Source: Shewanella profunda
Lineage (GTDB): Bacteria > Pseudomonadota > Gammaproteobacteria > Enterobacterales > Shewanellaceae
Reading direction: 5' to 3'
Length of the DNA stretch: 52,784 nucleotides
NCBI RefSeq assembly: GCF_023283765.1
Contig: NZ_JAKILG010000032.1
Span: forward strand, 1 to 52,784
Shown: one piece after another, positions 43,919-52,766 of the stretch
How positions within the stretch are numbered: position 1 is the first letter of the stretch
Layout: every line of letters begins with the position of its first letter
The notes under the pieces: model-generated
Databases searched by the model: none
What the model was told of the DNA's origin: nothing
What the model saw: the letters and a program-made list of their open reading frames with translations, nothing else
Position numbers and translations under genes: made by a program

Positions 43919-44647
43919 ATGAAAAACTCAACAACAGCGGCTAACTGGGCTGATTTCCAAGCAACAAATCGCCAACGTCGTGCCATCCGCGATTTTAATG
44001 GCGCTCAGATCAGTGATGATGACATAGCCGCAATATTGGCAGAGGCAGTACTCGCGCCATCTAGCGGTAATTTGCAACCGTATCAATTACATTGGATTAG
44101 TAATGCCGAGACGAAAGCGACAATTGCACAGGCCTGTAATGGTCAGAAAGCGGCTAAGACTGCAGCTACGCTAATTGTGGTGGCGGCCAATCCGGCATTT
44201 GGCTTAAAGACTGCAACGGAGCAGCGGGCCTATGTTGATAGTTCTGCAGCCTTTGAGCAGAAATCCAAGGCCTACTACCATAAACAATTGAATATGTTTG
44301 AACGCCTGTTAAAGCTGGGGGCTTTCCCTATTTGGACACCGCTGGTCTCTATTGCTGCCTTGGTTCGTCCCAGCCTGTCACTGCTGCCTGTAGGCCATTT
44401 AGGCAGTAAACACTGGGCTGCCCGCAATGCAGTTTTTGCAGCGCAAACGCTGATGCTGGCCGCTGCAGCCAAAGGTATTGATTCCTGTCCAATGGAAGGA
44501 TTTTCAGCATCAAAAATAGCCACACTTTTAGATTTACCCCGTGGCACAGTCATCCCTTTGGTGATAGCGCTGGGCTATCGTTCAACAGATGCCCGAATCG
44601 AGGCGCAGTGGCGTCGTTCAGAGGACGATCTGGTGATCCAGCACTAA
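43919..44647 (+). CDS. Nitroreductase-family NAD(P)H-dependent flavoenzyme
   Basis: 242 residues. Typical FMN-binding beginnings: RRAIRDFNGAQISDDDIAAILAEAVLAPSSGNLQPYQLHW (residues ~20-60), with the R-R-x-I-R and PSSGNLQP motifs, a central Q-x-x-M-L-A-A-A-A-K-G region, and SCPMEGFSASKI near 185. Members reduce nitro groups or quinones and act in detoxification. Adjacent to a TetR regulator and an RND pump, which fits a xenobiotic-response module. Start ATG has TAGGAA nine bases upstream. Confidence 0.93.
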   Translation: MKNSTTAANWADFQATNRQRRAIRDFNGAQISDDDIAAILAEAVLAPSSGNLQPYQLHWISNAETKATIAQACNGQKAAKTAATLIVVAANPAFGLKTATEQRAYVDSSAAFEQKSKAYYHKQLNMFERLLKLGAFPIWTPLVSIAALVRPSLSLLPVGHLGSKHWAARNAVFAAQTLMLAAAAKGIDSCPMEGFSASKIATLLDLPRGTVIPLVIALGYRSTDARIEAQWRRSEDDLVIQH

Positions 44648-44653
44648 TTTTCT

Positions 44654-44670
44654 CTCTTTTGCCAAAAGAG
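44654..44670. repeat. 17-base palindrome after the nitroreductase gene
   Basis: CTCTTTTG-C-CAAAAGAG, perfect arms of eight with a single central base, 6 bases after the nitroreductase stop codon. Without a U-tract; role unclear. Confidence 0.4.
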
Positions 44671-44739
44671 CGGCTAACCCTGAGTTTGCAGTTCTATTTA
44701 TGCCTTATGCCGGATCTTTAGTTAAATGAGCGGCAAGGC

Positions 44740-47700
44740 TTAATGATTAAGCGGAGAAAAACGGCGTAAGCGTGGTTTTAGCCATTGCACGATATCATCT
44801 ACACAACTGTACACCACAGGTATTACCAGCAAGCTAAGGAAAGTTGAGGTGATCAGGCCACCAATCACCACTATCGCCATGGGTGCGCGAAAACTCGGAT
44901 CACCACCCATACCTAAGGCGATAGGCATCATGCCTGCGCCCATGGCAATCGTTGTCATCACTATTGGCCGTGCCCGTTTGCGGCAGGCGTCGATAGTGGC
45001 ATCCCATCGGTTTAACTGGTGATCACGTCTGGCAATGATGATGTAATCAATCAGCAGGATGGAGTTTTTGGTGGCGATGCCCATTAACATGATTAAGCCA
45101 ATCATCGCCGGTAGCGATAGCGCGGCATTGGTTAAAAACAGCGCCAGAAAGGCGCCCGGCACCGATAACACCAGCGCAGCAAGAATGGTGACTGGCTGAA
45201 CAAAATCTTTTAGCAGCAATACCAACACCATATAAATACAGAGCACGCCAGTTAGCATCGCTACGGCAAAGCCGCTAGCTAATTCGCCCATCATTTCGGC
45301 ATCGCCCAATGTAGTTTGTGACACACCCGGTGGCAGGGTTTGCAGGCTGGGCAGTGCCAATACGGCTTGTTCAACCACACCCAACGGTAGGTTATTCAGC
45401 TCTACGTCGAAGTTGATATTGCGCATCCGGTCAAAGCGGGCGATTTCTGCCGGGCCGCTGCTTATTTCTAGGCTGGCGACATTCTCTAGTGCTACCGGGC
45501 CGCGGGCGCCGGGTACTGGTAAGCGTTTAAAGGTGTCAAAATCTTCGCGGGCGATATCGCTCAGGCGCACCACCACTGGTACTTGGCGTTCACTCAGGTT
45601 AAGTTTGGGCAGATCCTGATCATAGTCTCCGGCCGTGGCAACCCGCAGGGTATCGGCAATGGCCGATGAGGTAACGCCAAGGTCGGCAGCCCGCGCAAAA
45701 TCTGGGGTGACAATCAGCTCAGGCCTGACTAGGCTGGCGCTGGAGGTCACGGCGCCAATGCCCGGGATAGCACGTAACTCGCGTTCAACTTGCAGTGCAT
45801 GTTGTTGCAGTATGCGGCTGTCTTCGCCAGCCAGCACCAGTGTATAGCTTTCACTGGAACCACCCATTCCTACTTTAATCCTAGCACCGGGCAGTGTGCC
45901 TAACGTTTCACGTAATTGCTGTTCAATTTGTTGCTTCTCAAAACCAGCACGCTCGTTACGATGGGTCAGGCTAAGTGTCAGCACTGCAGAGCGCACACTG
46001 GCTGTTGCGCTACCAGCGTCATCTGATGCACCAGAGCTACCGCTGCCGATAGCTGTGTAAACCTGCTTTACATATTCATTTTGCTGCAGCATTTGCCGCG
46101 CCTGTTCGGCGAGGGCGATAGTGTCCTGCAGCTTAGTCCCAGGTTGCAATGTGATAGTTACTTGGGTTTGCTGGTCGTTGTTTGCTGGCATAAAAGCACC
46201 GGGCAGTGCCATCGCCAGCATAATGCCACCAGCGAAGAATACGGTAGCAGCGGTAATAGTTGTGCCTTTGTGTTGTAAGCACCAAGTCACCAGATTCAGG
46301 TAGTAGCGGATCCAGCCCGGCTCTGGTTTAATCTGCTGCTTATTATGCTGTTGCTGGGGGGAGCGCAGTAGGTAGGCTGCCATCATTGGCGTAAGCAGGC
46401 GGGCAACTAACAAGGAGAACAGTACTGCTATGGCGGCTGTCCAGCCAAACTGGACAAAAAACTTACCTATTACGCCGCTCATAAAGGCGGTGGGCAAGAA
46501 TACCGCTATCAGGGTAAAGGTGGTAGCAACCACCGCCAGACCAATTTCATCTGCGGCTTCCATGGCAGCCTGATACGGCGGTTTACCCATGAGCAAGTGG
46601 CGCTCGATATTTTCTATTTCAACGATAGCATCATCAACCAACACGCCAATCACTAAGGATAGCGACAACAGCGTCACTGTATTTAGCGAAAAGTCCATCA
46701 TATGGATCACCATAAAGGTGGGAATGATCGATAGTGGCAGTGCCACCGCAGAAATAAAGGTGGCGCGCCAGTCGCGCAGAAACAGAAATACCACCAGTAC
46801 CGCCAGCAAGGCACCTTCATATAGTAGTTGCATGGAACCGGCATAGTTCTCCGCTACCGGGTCAATCAGGTTGAATACTTCCGTTATGGTAATATCTGGC
46901 CGCTGTTGTTTAAGCTGCTCGAGTGCAGTATGCACCCCCTCAGCAACTTCAATTTCGCCGTAACCTATGGCGCGGGTTATCTCAAAACCCACCACAGGCT
47001 CGCCGTTAAGAAAAGCTGCTGAACGTTGCTCTGCAACTGTGTCAGACACTGTGGCTATCTGGTCCAGCCGGAGCCGGCGACCATCGGTTAGGGTAATCTC
47101 CATACTGGCGAATTCTTCAGCAGACTGCACGGTCGCAATGGTCCTTACCGATTGCTCCATACCACCAAAATGGGCACGGCCACCAGCGGCCTCTTGCTGC
47201 ACCAAACGTAACTGGCGTGATATATCGGCGGCAGTGGTATTGAATGCCAGCAGTGCGGCAAAATCCAGATCAACGCGTATTTCGCGGTTAACTCCACCCA
47301 CTCTGCCGATAGCGCCCACGCCTTTCACGGCTAGCAGGGCTTTGCTTATATCGTTGTCGACAAACCAGGACAAGGCTTCGTTATCCATCCGTTCTGAGCT
47401 AAGGCTGTAAGTCAGAATGGGCGAGCCGGACAATTCCTCCTTTTTAATTACTGGATCGCGTAGGTCAGATGGTAGATCAGAGCGAATGCGCGATACCGCA
47501 TCCCGCACATCATCAATCGCATCTTGTATCGAGCGTTCCAAACGGAACTCCACCGAAATGCTGGCTTCACCATCGGTCAGGTTGCTGTAAATGTGTTTAA
47601 CGCCTTGCACCGTCGCCAAAGCACTTTCTATTTTACGTACTACATCGGTTTCAAGCTGTGAAGGTGAAGCCCCCGGCAGCTCGATTGCTACGGTAACCGT

Positions 47701-47835
47701 GGGTAGATCAAGATCAGGCAAATCTTGGATTTTCATCGCACGAAAACTGATAAGTCCAACAAATGTCAGCAGAATAAACAGCAGGATAGCTGGTGTGGGG
47801 TTGCGTATTGCCCAAGTCGAGATATTTAAATTCAT
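44740..47835 (-). CDS. RND multidrug efflux pump, HAE1 class
   Basis: 1031 residues, twelve membrane segments and two big periplasmic loops. N-terminus STWAIRNPTPAILLFILLTFVG and the TM4 motif VIGVLVDDAIVEIENIERH with the D-D pair define the hydrophobe/amphiphile efflux class, different from the metal pump at 29 kb. The C-terminal part has MGIATKNSILLIDYI and PIVMTTIAMGAGMMPIALG. It uses the adaptor encoded just upstream. No intact outer-membrane factor is next to it, so it presumably relies on TolC encoded elsewhere. Confidence 0.93.
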   Translation of the reverse strand: MNLNISTWAIRNPTPAILLFILLTFVGLISFRAMKIQDLPDLDLPTVTVAIELPGASPSQLETDVVRKIESALATVQGVKHIYSNLTDGEASISVEFRLERSIQDAIDDVRDAVSRIRSDLPSDLRDPVIKKEELSGSPILTYSLSSERMDNEALSWFVDNDISKALLAVKGVGAIGRVGGVNREIRVDLDFAALLAFNTTAADISRQLRLVQQEAAGGRAHFGGMEQSVRTIATVQSAEEFASMEITLTDGRRLRLDQIATVSDTVAEQRSAAFLNGEPVVGFEITRAIGYGEIEVAEGVHTALEQLKQQRPDITITEVFNLIDPVAENYAGSMQLLYEGALLAVLVVFLFLRDWRATFISAVALPLSIIPTFMVIHMMDFSLNTVTLLSLSLVIGVLVDDAIVEIENIERHLLMGKPPYQAAMEAADEIGLAVVATTFTLIAVFLPTAFMSGVIGKFFVQFGWTAAIAVLFSLLVARLLTPMMAAYLLRSPQQQHNKQQIKPEPGWIRYYLNLVTWCLQHKGTTITAATVFFAGGIMLAMALPGAFMPANNDQQTQVTITLQPGTKLQDTIALAEQARQMLQQNEYVKQVYTAIGSGSSGASDDAGSATASVRSAVLTLSLTHRNERAGFEKQQIEQQLRETLGTLPGARIKVGMGGSSESYTLVLAGEDSRILQQHALQVERELRAIPGIGAVTSSASLVRPELIVTPDFARAADLGVTSSAIADTLRVATAGDYDQDLPKLNLSERQVPVVVRLSDIAREDFDTFKRLPVPGARGPVALENVASLEISSGPAEIARFDRMRNINFDVELNNLPLGVVEQAVLALPSLQTLPPGVSQTTLGDAEMMGELASGFAVAMLTGVLCIYMVLVLLLKDFVQPVTILAALVLSVPGAFLALFLTNAALSLPAMIGLIMLMGIATKNSILLIDYIIIARRDHQLNRWDATIDACRKRARPIVMTTIAMGAGMMPIALGMGGDPSFRAPMAIVVIGGLITSTFLSLLVIPVVYSCVDDIVQWLKPRLRRFSPLNH

Positions 47836-47848
47836 TTTGTACTCCGGC

Positions 47849-49012
47849 TTACATCACTTCGTCTAACTGAGTGGCAGAAGCCGCTGGTGTTGCACTGGAT
47901 TTTGCAGGTGGCAGATTTCCAATAATTCGCACCAGATCCCCATCGCCAAGAAAACTTCCACCCGTGGTAACTACTTGGTCGGATAGTTCAATACCGCTGA
48001 CGATTTCTATCAGGTTGTCAGTGCGCCATCCTGTACTGACTTTGGTTTGGATTATTCTGGAATCTGCACTGACACGCATCACATAGCTAAAACCGTCGCG
48101 CAGTTGTACGGCGCTTTGTGGCAGGGTTATGACTTCGGTACTACCTAGTTCAAACTGGCCGCGTGCGAAAGTACCTGCGCGGGTGGTGTTATCCACAGGC
48201 AGGTCAACATAGACCAAAGCGTTGCGGGTTTGGGTATCCACTACCGGCGCGACCATGCGTAGCGAACCTGTGATGGTCTTGCCGCCAACGGGGGTAACTT
48301 GTACCACTTGCCCTGGGTGCAGTTTTGTCAGATCTTGTGCTGACACTTCAGCCCGCCATTCAAGCCGGCTGCCTAGGATCAGCCGAAACAGTTCCTGTCC
48401 TACTGGCAAGACTGCGCCGACAGTGGCAGTTCTGGCTGAAATAATGCCATTGTCCGGTGCGAGCACCTGAGTTTGTTTCAGGCGTAGTTGTTGTGTATCC
48501 AGGTTGGCTTGTGCCGATTTAAGCCGGGCTAGTGCGGTTTTTTCGGTCGTGGAGTATTGCTGAATTTGCTGTGCTGACAGCGCTCCGCCAGCTTGCAATT
48601 CAATAGTACGCTTTACGTCGGCGGCAGCTTCAGAGAGTACCGCTTCGGCTTCTGCCACTGCAGCCTGGCTTTGTGCCAGCTCAGCCTTGACCGTCTCGGC
48701 GGCAAAGCTAGCCAGCACTTGGCCGCGCTGGACAATATCACCCACATTCACCTCCACCTGTGCCAACCTTAAACCATCGGTTTCATTGCCGATACTCGCT
48801 TCCTGCCAGGCGCTGATATTGCCATTGGCCGATATCGTCATTGGTAGCACGATAAGTTGTGGTGTCGTGACGTTAACTGTCAGCGTGGGCTTAGCCGTTG
48901 CAATAGCAGTGTTATCCGCGGGCGTATTGGCGCTATCAGCGGCGACGATTACAGCTGTCACGGCCATCACGAACACCGTGGTAATTAAAATAACCTGGTG
49001 TGACCTTCTCAT
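47849..49012 (-). CDS. RND efflux periplasmic adaptor
   Basis: 387 residues, N-terminal anchor VILITTVFVMAVTAVIVAADS. Barrel-sandwich halves flank a hairpin: VNVGDIVQRGQVLASF near 95, then a coiled-coil rich in Ala/Gln/Glu (about 115-180), then VLAPDNGIISARTATVGAVLPVGQELFRL. Thr- and Ala-rich C-terminal region. Its stop is 13 bases upstream of the pump start. The upstream outer-membrane factor gene is a pseudogene. Confidence 0.9.
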   Translation of the reverse strand: MRRSHQVILITTVFVMAVTAVIVAADSANTPADNTAIATAKPTLTVNVTTPQLIVLPMTISANGNISAWQEASIGNETDGLRLAQVEVNVGDIVQRGQVLASFAAETVKAELAQSQAAVAEAEAVLSEAAADVKRTIELQAGGALSAQQIQQYSTTEKTALARLKSAQANLDTQQLRLKQTQVLAPDNGIISARTATVGAVLPVGQELFRLILGSRLEWRAEVSAQDLTKLHPGQVVQVTPVGGKTITGSLRMVAPVVDTQTRNALVYVDLPVDNTTRAGTFARGQFELGSTEVITLPQSAVQLRDGFSYVMRVSADSRIIQTKVSTGWRTDNLIEIVSGIELSDQVVTTGGSFLGDGDLVRIIGNLPPAKSSATPAASATQLDEVM

Positions 49013-49434
49013 TATCTAGTTCCTTATATTTAGCGTGAGCTGTCATGCTCCGGCGGGCATCTTCGAGTTCAAACAAACTAGCAATACCCGCAGATAGCGG
49101 GATTGCATCGCCTGAAATGACAGTTCAAAACCTTCAACCTCGGTATGGGCAGCCATACTGCTGCTTGAGCTGCAGTTATAAGCTGAAGCAAAAGCGGATC
49201 ATCAAATTGAGCCCACCATTGATTAAGGTCAAAAAGCTGGCCGTTGTGGGGGAGTGGCGCATGCCACTGTGTAGCCATGCGGGAGTCGATATCGGCGGTT
49301 ACCTGTCTGGATACTGTGGATGCACAACCTGATAGCCATAGCGTCGACACAATAATGAGCCCCGCATGTACTGGCGTGACTAAGCCTTGGTACCGCCTTA
49401 TAAAGGCAAAATTTATTTTGGGTAAGGGAAGCAT
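49013..49434 (-). pseudogene. Wrecked NodT-type outer-membrane efflux factor
   Basis: The first ~90 codons are a good lipoprotein start: hydrophobic stretch ending LSGC (lipobox), then FDLNQWWAQFDDPLLLQLITAAQA, the classic NodT beginning. The next stretch jumps to the far C-terminal hairpin: FELSFQAMQSRYL, then, after a single-base frameshift at about 49092, AGIASLFELEDARRSM, which is the conserved C-terminal NodT motif. Around 350 residues of the middle are missing, and the 3' end runs into the adaptor start. A normal protein would be ~460 residues. So the gene has an internal deletion plus a frameshift. Confidence 0.85.
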
Positions 49435-49527
49435 CTGAAACTCTCATCAGTATCTGAAACCGGATGGCACTATCAGACAAGGAGCCTTTCAGGAAACTTA
49501 CCGACGAGCAGTGGCAAAAAATGTTTT

Positions 49528-49546
49528 GGTAAGTTCTATGTAAGTC
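49528..49546. promoter_or_regulatory. OmpR-type direct repeat upstream of the MipA gene
   Basis: TAAGTT (49530-49535) and TAAGTC (49541-49546) with an 11-base period, the usual spacing of OmpR/PhoB-family binding half-sites. An inverted partner AACTTACC lies at 49495-49502. It lies between the divergent efflux and mipA-type genes, 51-70 bases before the mipA start. Confidence 0.45.
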
Positions 49547-49597
49547 AGGGGGATTGAAGATGGAGGTTCAATAACATCACCTGAAAGGAATTTATCT

Positions 49598-50422
49598 ATG
49601 CGGTCTTTATTCTCAACTGAATGTCATTTTGGTGCAGTAGCTATACGTGGTGTGGTAGCTTCGATAATAGTTTTTGGTTTGGCTTCACCTTTGTCAGCGG
49701 TTGCAGCGGGGCTGGAGGAGGACGATTCATCTTCGTCATCTTGGGGGCTTGGCGTGGCAGCTATCAGCAGCCAGAAAGCCTATATTGATATTGACCGTGA
49801 CCATAATGTATTGCCGATACTGACCTATGAAAACAGCTATTTCCGGTTATCAGGGCCAGAGTTAGCATTTAAATTGCCGAGTTATGCGTTTAGTGATTCC
49901 AATAGACTTAATTTCAGTATTATCGGTAAATACGAATTTACTGGGTATGAACAAGATGATGCCAAGATATTGAATGGCATGGAAGATCGTGATGGCGGTG
50001 TCTGGGCAGGTTTAAAAGCAGAATGGCAAAACAGCTTTGCTGATATCAGTGCTGAATACATTACTGAAGTTTCTGGTGACAGCGAAGGCAGTATGTTTAA
50101 TTTTGGAATAGAAAGAACTTGGCATTTTAAAGAGCAATTTATGTTTACGCCACGTGTTGTAGTGAGTTGGTTCGACGATAAATATGTCGATTATTACTAC
50201 GGGGTGCGTGAAAATGAAGTCAATACCAGCCGGGCTTACTATCAAGGTGAGGCCGCGGTAAATTTTGAGATAGGCGCGCGTGGAGGCTATATGTTTAAGC
50301 AAAAGCATTTTATGTTTTTGGATGTTAGCGTTACCAGCCTAGCATCAGAAATTAAAGACAGCCCTCTGGTAGACAGCTCAACTGAAAACCGAGTGTTTCT
50401 CGGTTACATCTACAACTTCTGA
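49598..50422 (+). CDS. MipA/OmpV-family outer-membrane protein
   Basis: 274 residues, signal peptide of about 37 (long n-region then VVASIIVFGLASPLSAVAAG). The mature barrel shows SSWGLGVAAISSQKAYIDIDRDHNVLPILTYENSYFRLSGPELAFKL-type alternating strands and ends LGYIYNF with C-terminal phenylalanine. MipA/OmpV proteins are often co-expressed with a two-component system and with antimicrobial or detergent stress. Start ATG has GAAAGGA seven bases ahead. The stop TGA overlaps the ATG of the regulator. Confidence 0.88.
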   Translation: MRSLFSTECHFGAVAIRGVVASIIVFGLASPLSAVAAGLEEDDSSSSSWGLGVAAISSQKAYIDIDRDHNVLPILTYENSYFRLSGPELAFKLPSYAFSDSNRLNFSIIGKYEFTGYEQDDAKILNGMEDRDGGVWAGLKAEWQNSFADISAEYITEVSGDSEGSMFNFGIERTWHFKEQFMFTPRVVVSWFDDKYVDYYYGVRENEVNTSRAYYQGEAAVNFEIGARGGYMFKQKHFMFLDVSVTSLASEIKDSPLVDSSTENRVFLGYIYNF

Positions 50423-51108
50423 TGAATCGCATACTCTTACTTGAAGATCATGAACGCTTAGCTCGGCTGATATGCGAGGGGCTTGCATCTGCGGGTATTA
50501 TGGCAGATGTGTTTAGCCGTATTGATTATGCGCTGGTCGCGCTTCAGCAAATGCCGTATCAGGCACTAGTGATTGATCGCGGCGTACCGGACGGTGATGG
50601 CTTATCGTTGTTGCGGCGTTTACGGGCTGCTAACAACAATATCCCCTGTCTGGTGCTGACTGCGCGTAATGCTCTGCATGACCGGGTTGAGGGACTTGAT
50701 GCTGGCGCTGATGATTATCTTGCCAAGCCATTTGCAATGGAAGAAATGATCGCACGGGTACGGGCACTGCTACGCCGCCCAGCTGAAACCCGTTCGCTGG
50801 AGCCTCAATGTGGTGACTTAGTGCTGCGCCCAACAGACAGTCTTATTTGTTGCGGAGATAAAAGCGAAACTCTGGCTCAGGCAGAGCTGCAAATTATGTT
50901 GTTGCTGGTGCGCAAGTATAAAGAGTCGGTACGCCATAGTGCTCTTGAGACCGCAGGTTGGGGTTTTAGTGAGGCAGTTACTCCCAACGCGCTAGATGTT
51001 GCTTTACATCGTATCCGGCGTAAATTGTTGGCTATTGGTTCGCAGCAGCGGATAGTAAATATTAGGGGTATAGGTTATGCGCTTCAGGCTCGCGGACCAA
51101 CTAAATAG
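50422..51108 (+). CDS. OmpR-family response regulator
   Basis: 228 residues. Receiver with ILLLEDHERL, phospho-acceptor D52 in LVIDRGVPDGDGL and K in YLAKPFAM; DNA-binding winged helix in the C-terminal part, NALDVALHRIRRKLLAI and the final IRGIGYAL. The HTH segment QAELQIMLLLVRKYKESVRHSALE is a little divergent. Probably binds the TAAGTT-type repeat upstream of mipA. Overlaps mipA by one base (TGATG) and the kinase by 32 bases, so all three are co-translated. Confidence 0.92.
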   Translation: MNRILLLEDHERLARLICEGLASAGIMADVFSRIDYALVALQQMPYQALVIDRGVPDGDGLSLLRRLRAANNNIPCLVLTARNALHDRVEGLDAGADDYLAKPFAMEEMIARVRALLRRPAETRSLEPQCGDLVLRPTDSLICCGDKSETLAQAELQIMLLLVRKYKESVRHSALETAGWGFSEAVTPNALDVALHRIRRKLLAIGSQQRIVNIRGIGYALQARGPTK

Positions 51109-52453
51109 TATCAGTATTAAAGTCTTACTGGCTTTTGTGGTTGGTATGGTGCTGAGTGTCAGTCTTATCACTTTGGTACTGGTCACTACATTATTGTTTA
51201 AAAACAATATTTTTTCAGAACTTGAAGTAAACGATGCTTCTCAGGATTTAGCTGAAGATCTGCTGTTTAATGCAGAAGGCATTCCGGTAAAAATTGGCTT
51301 AGATGACGATTACAACTGGCTGTTCGAAAGCCTCGCACAGGAAGTCGCTTACCGAGTGCTGGATCAATCAGGAACGGTAGTATTTTATTCTGCAGCCGGA
51401 GCATCTTTCTGGTCGGCTGCTGAAATTAACCTTCCTTTAGTCACCGGCTCTTTTGAGTTTGAGCGCGATGGCATCTTGATGGATGCCTCTACCGGGTGGA
51501 TAGATCATGGTGGTCAGCGTTGGTTTATTCAGATCGCCGTTAGCAGGCGGTTTATCTATTTTGCCCACGATGCCTTTGGTTTTACCTTTTTAGAGAGTGG
51601 GCTGACGGTATTATCTGTGGTGCTGTTTATCGTGTTTGGCGCCTGTGCGCATTTTACTCTCAAACATACCCTTAAGCCGCTGCGTCAGCTATCTGAGTCG
51701 GCAGCGTTGATTTCTCCCCGTTCTTTACAAGCTCGCTTGAGTAATGACAATGTGCCAGCAGAAATTGCACCTTTGGTAAACAGTTTTAATCAAGCTCTGG
51801 AGCGGCTGGAACATGGCTACCGTGTGCAGCAGGAGTTTCTTGCCACAGCGGCACATGAATTAAAGACGCCATTGGCACTGATCCGTGCTCAACTCGAGTT
51901 GATGACTGAAACAGAAGAGCGCAATTGGCTACTGCATGATGTCAGCTATATGTCGCGACAGGTTCAGCAATTATTACTGTTGGCAGAAACCAGCGAACCG
52001 CATAACTACAGTTTTACGGTTGTTGATATAAAGTCTATCGCTGAAGAGACTGGCGCATATTTACAACGTATGGCTGAGACTGCGAAGGTCAACTTAATTG
52101 TTGAAGATTATAGTGCAGGGAGTCAGTGGTTCGCGGATAAAGGTGCGTTATTTACTTTACTGAAGAACTTGTTAGAAAACGCGATACAGCACGCCCCGCC
52201 TAATACTGACATTCTTATACGACTTTACCCCCATGATATTACGGTTAGAGATAGGGGTTCTGGTGTTACAGAAGAGCAGTTCTCGCTATTGTTTACACGC
52301 TTTTGGCGTGGAGAGCATCGTCGCGATTTAGGGGCCGGTTTAGGTTTATCTATATGCAAGGAAATAGCACTCACACATGGTTGGTTACTTTTGGCGCAAA
52401 GAATGGAACCTGGGTTACTTTTCCAGTTATCCGCTGCAAAGTCCTCTAATTAG
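51077..52453 (+). CDS. Sensor histidine kinase
   Basis: 458 residues. N-terminal helix about 13-38 (ISIKVLLAFVVGMVLSVSLIT), a ~125-residue periplasmic region, second helix about 170-192, a HAMP-like linker, then HisKA with H260 in ATAAHELKTPLALIR, and the ATPase domain with N-box NLLENAIQHA, G1 DRGSGV and G2 GAGLGLSICKE. The ATG at 51077 lies inside the regulator gene. Partner of the preceding regulator; similar kinases sense cell-envelope stress, but ligand unknown. Confidence 0.92.
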   Translation: MRFRLADQLNSISIKVLLAFVVGMVLSVSLITLVLVTTLLFKNNIFSELEVNDASQDLAEDLLFNAEGIPVKIGLDDDYNWLFESLAQEVAYRVLDQSGTVVFYSAAGASFWSAAEINLPLVTGSFEFERDGILMDASTGWIDHGGQRWFIQIAVSRRFIYFAHDAFGFTFLESGLTVLSVVLFIVFGACAHFTLKHTLKPLRQLSESAALISPRSLQARLSNDNVPAEIAPLVNSFNQALERLEHGYRVQQEFLATAAHELKTPLALIRAQLELMTETEERNWLLHDVSYMSRQVQQLLLLAETSEPHNYSFTVVDIKSIAEETGAYLQRMAETAKVNLIVEDYSAGSQWFADKGALFTLLKNLLENAIQHAPPNTDILIRLYPHDITVRDRGSGVTEEQFSLLFTRFWRGEHRRDLGAGLGLSICKEIALTHGWLLLAQRMEPGLLFQLSAAKSSN

Positions 52454-52709
52454 GTCCAGGTATTCAACGTTAGTCAGGGTGAAAAAACTGCTCAATATGG
52501 CATAAAAACTATTGATATCAATAGCGAAAATATTGCTATGATTTTAAAGGCGGTGAATAGCGTAAATTAAAAGGCTGTGGGTAAAGTGATACTATCTAAA
52601 CCGCCGCCACTAGAACCTCATACCTTTGCTTAATCTACTCAAAACTTCGCCTTCAACTCATATTTATCCTAAATAACCTGAACTCGGGATAAGAAAATTT
52701 GAACTAATA
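52454..52709. other. Right-edge gap with a stop-bounded coding remnant
   Basis: After the kinase stop the same frame stays open for 38 codons (FNVSQGEKTAQYGIKTIDIN and so on to a TAA at 52568), with no start codon or recognisable family. I regard it as a fragment of a lost gene or chance. The rest is AT-rich spacer. Confidence 0.35.
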
Positions 52710-52766
52710 GCCCTCCAAGTGATCGGATCTTTCGACCAAGAGAAACCCCATCACACCGGAGGGCCT
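52710..52766 (+). promoter_or_regulatory. Leader hairpin burying the ribosome binding site of the edge ORF
   Basis: GCCCTCC (52710-52716) pairs with GGAGGGC (52758-52764), continuing inside as GTGAT (52719-52723) with ATCAC (52750-52754). GGAGG is the Shine-Dalgarno of the ORF that starts at 52767, so translation from read-through RNA would be blocked. Typical of insertion sequences. Confidence 0.55.
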
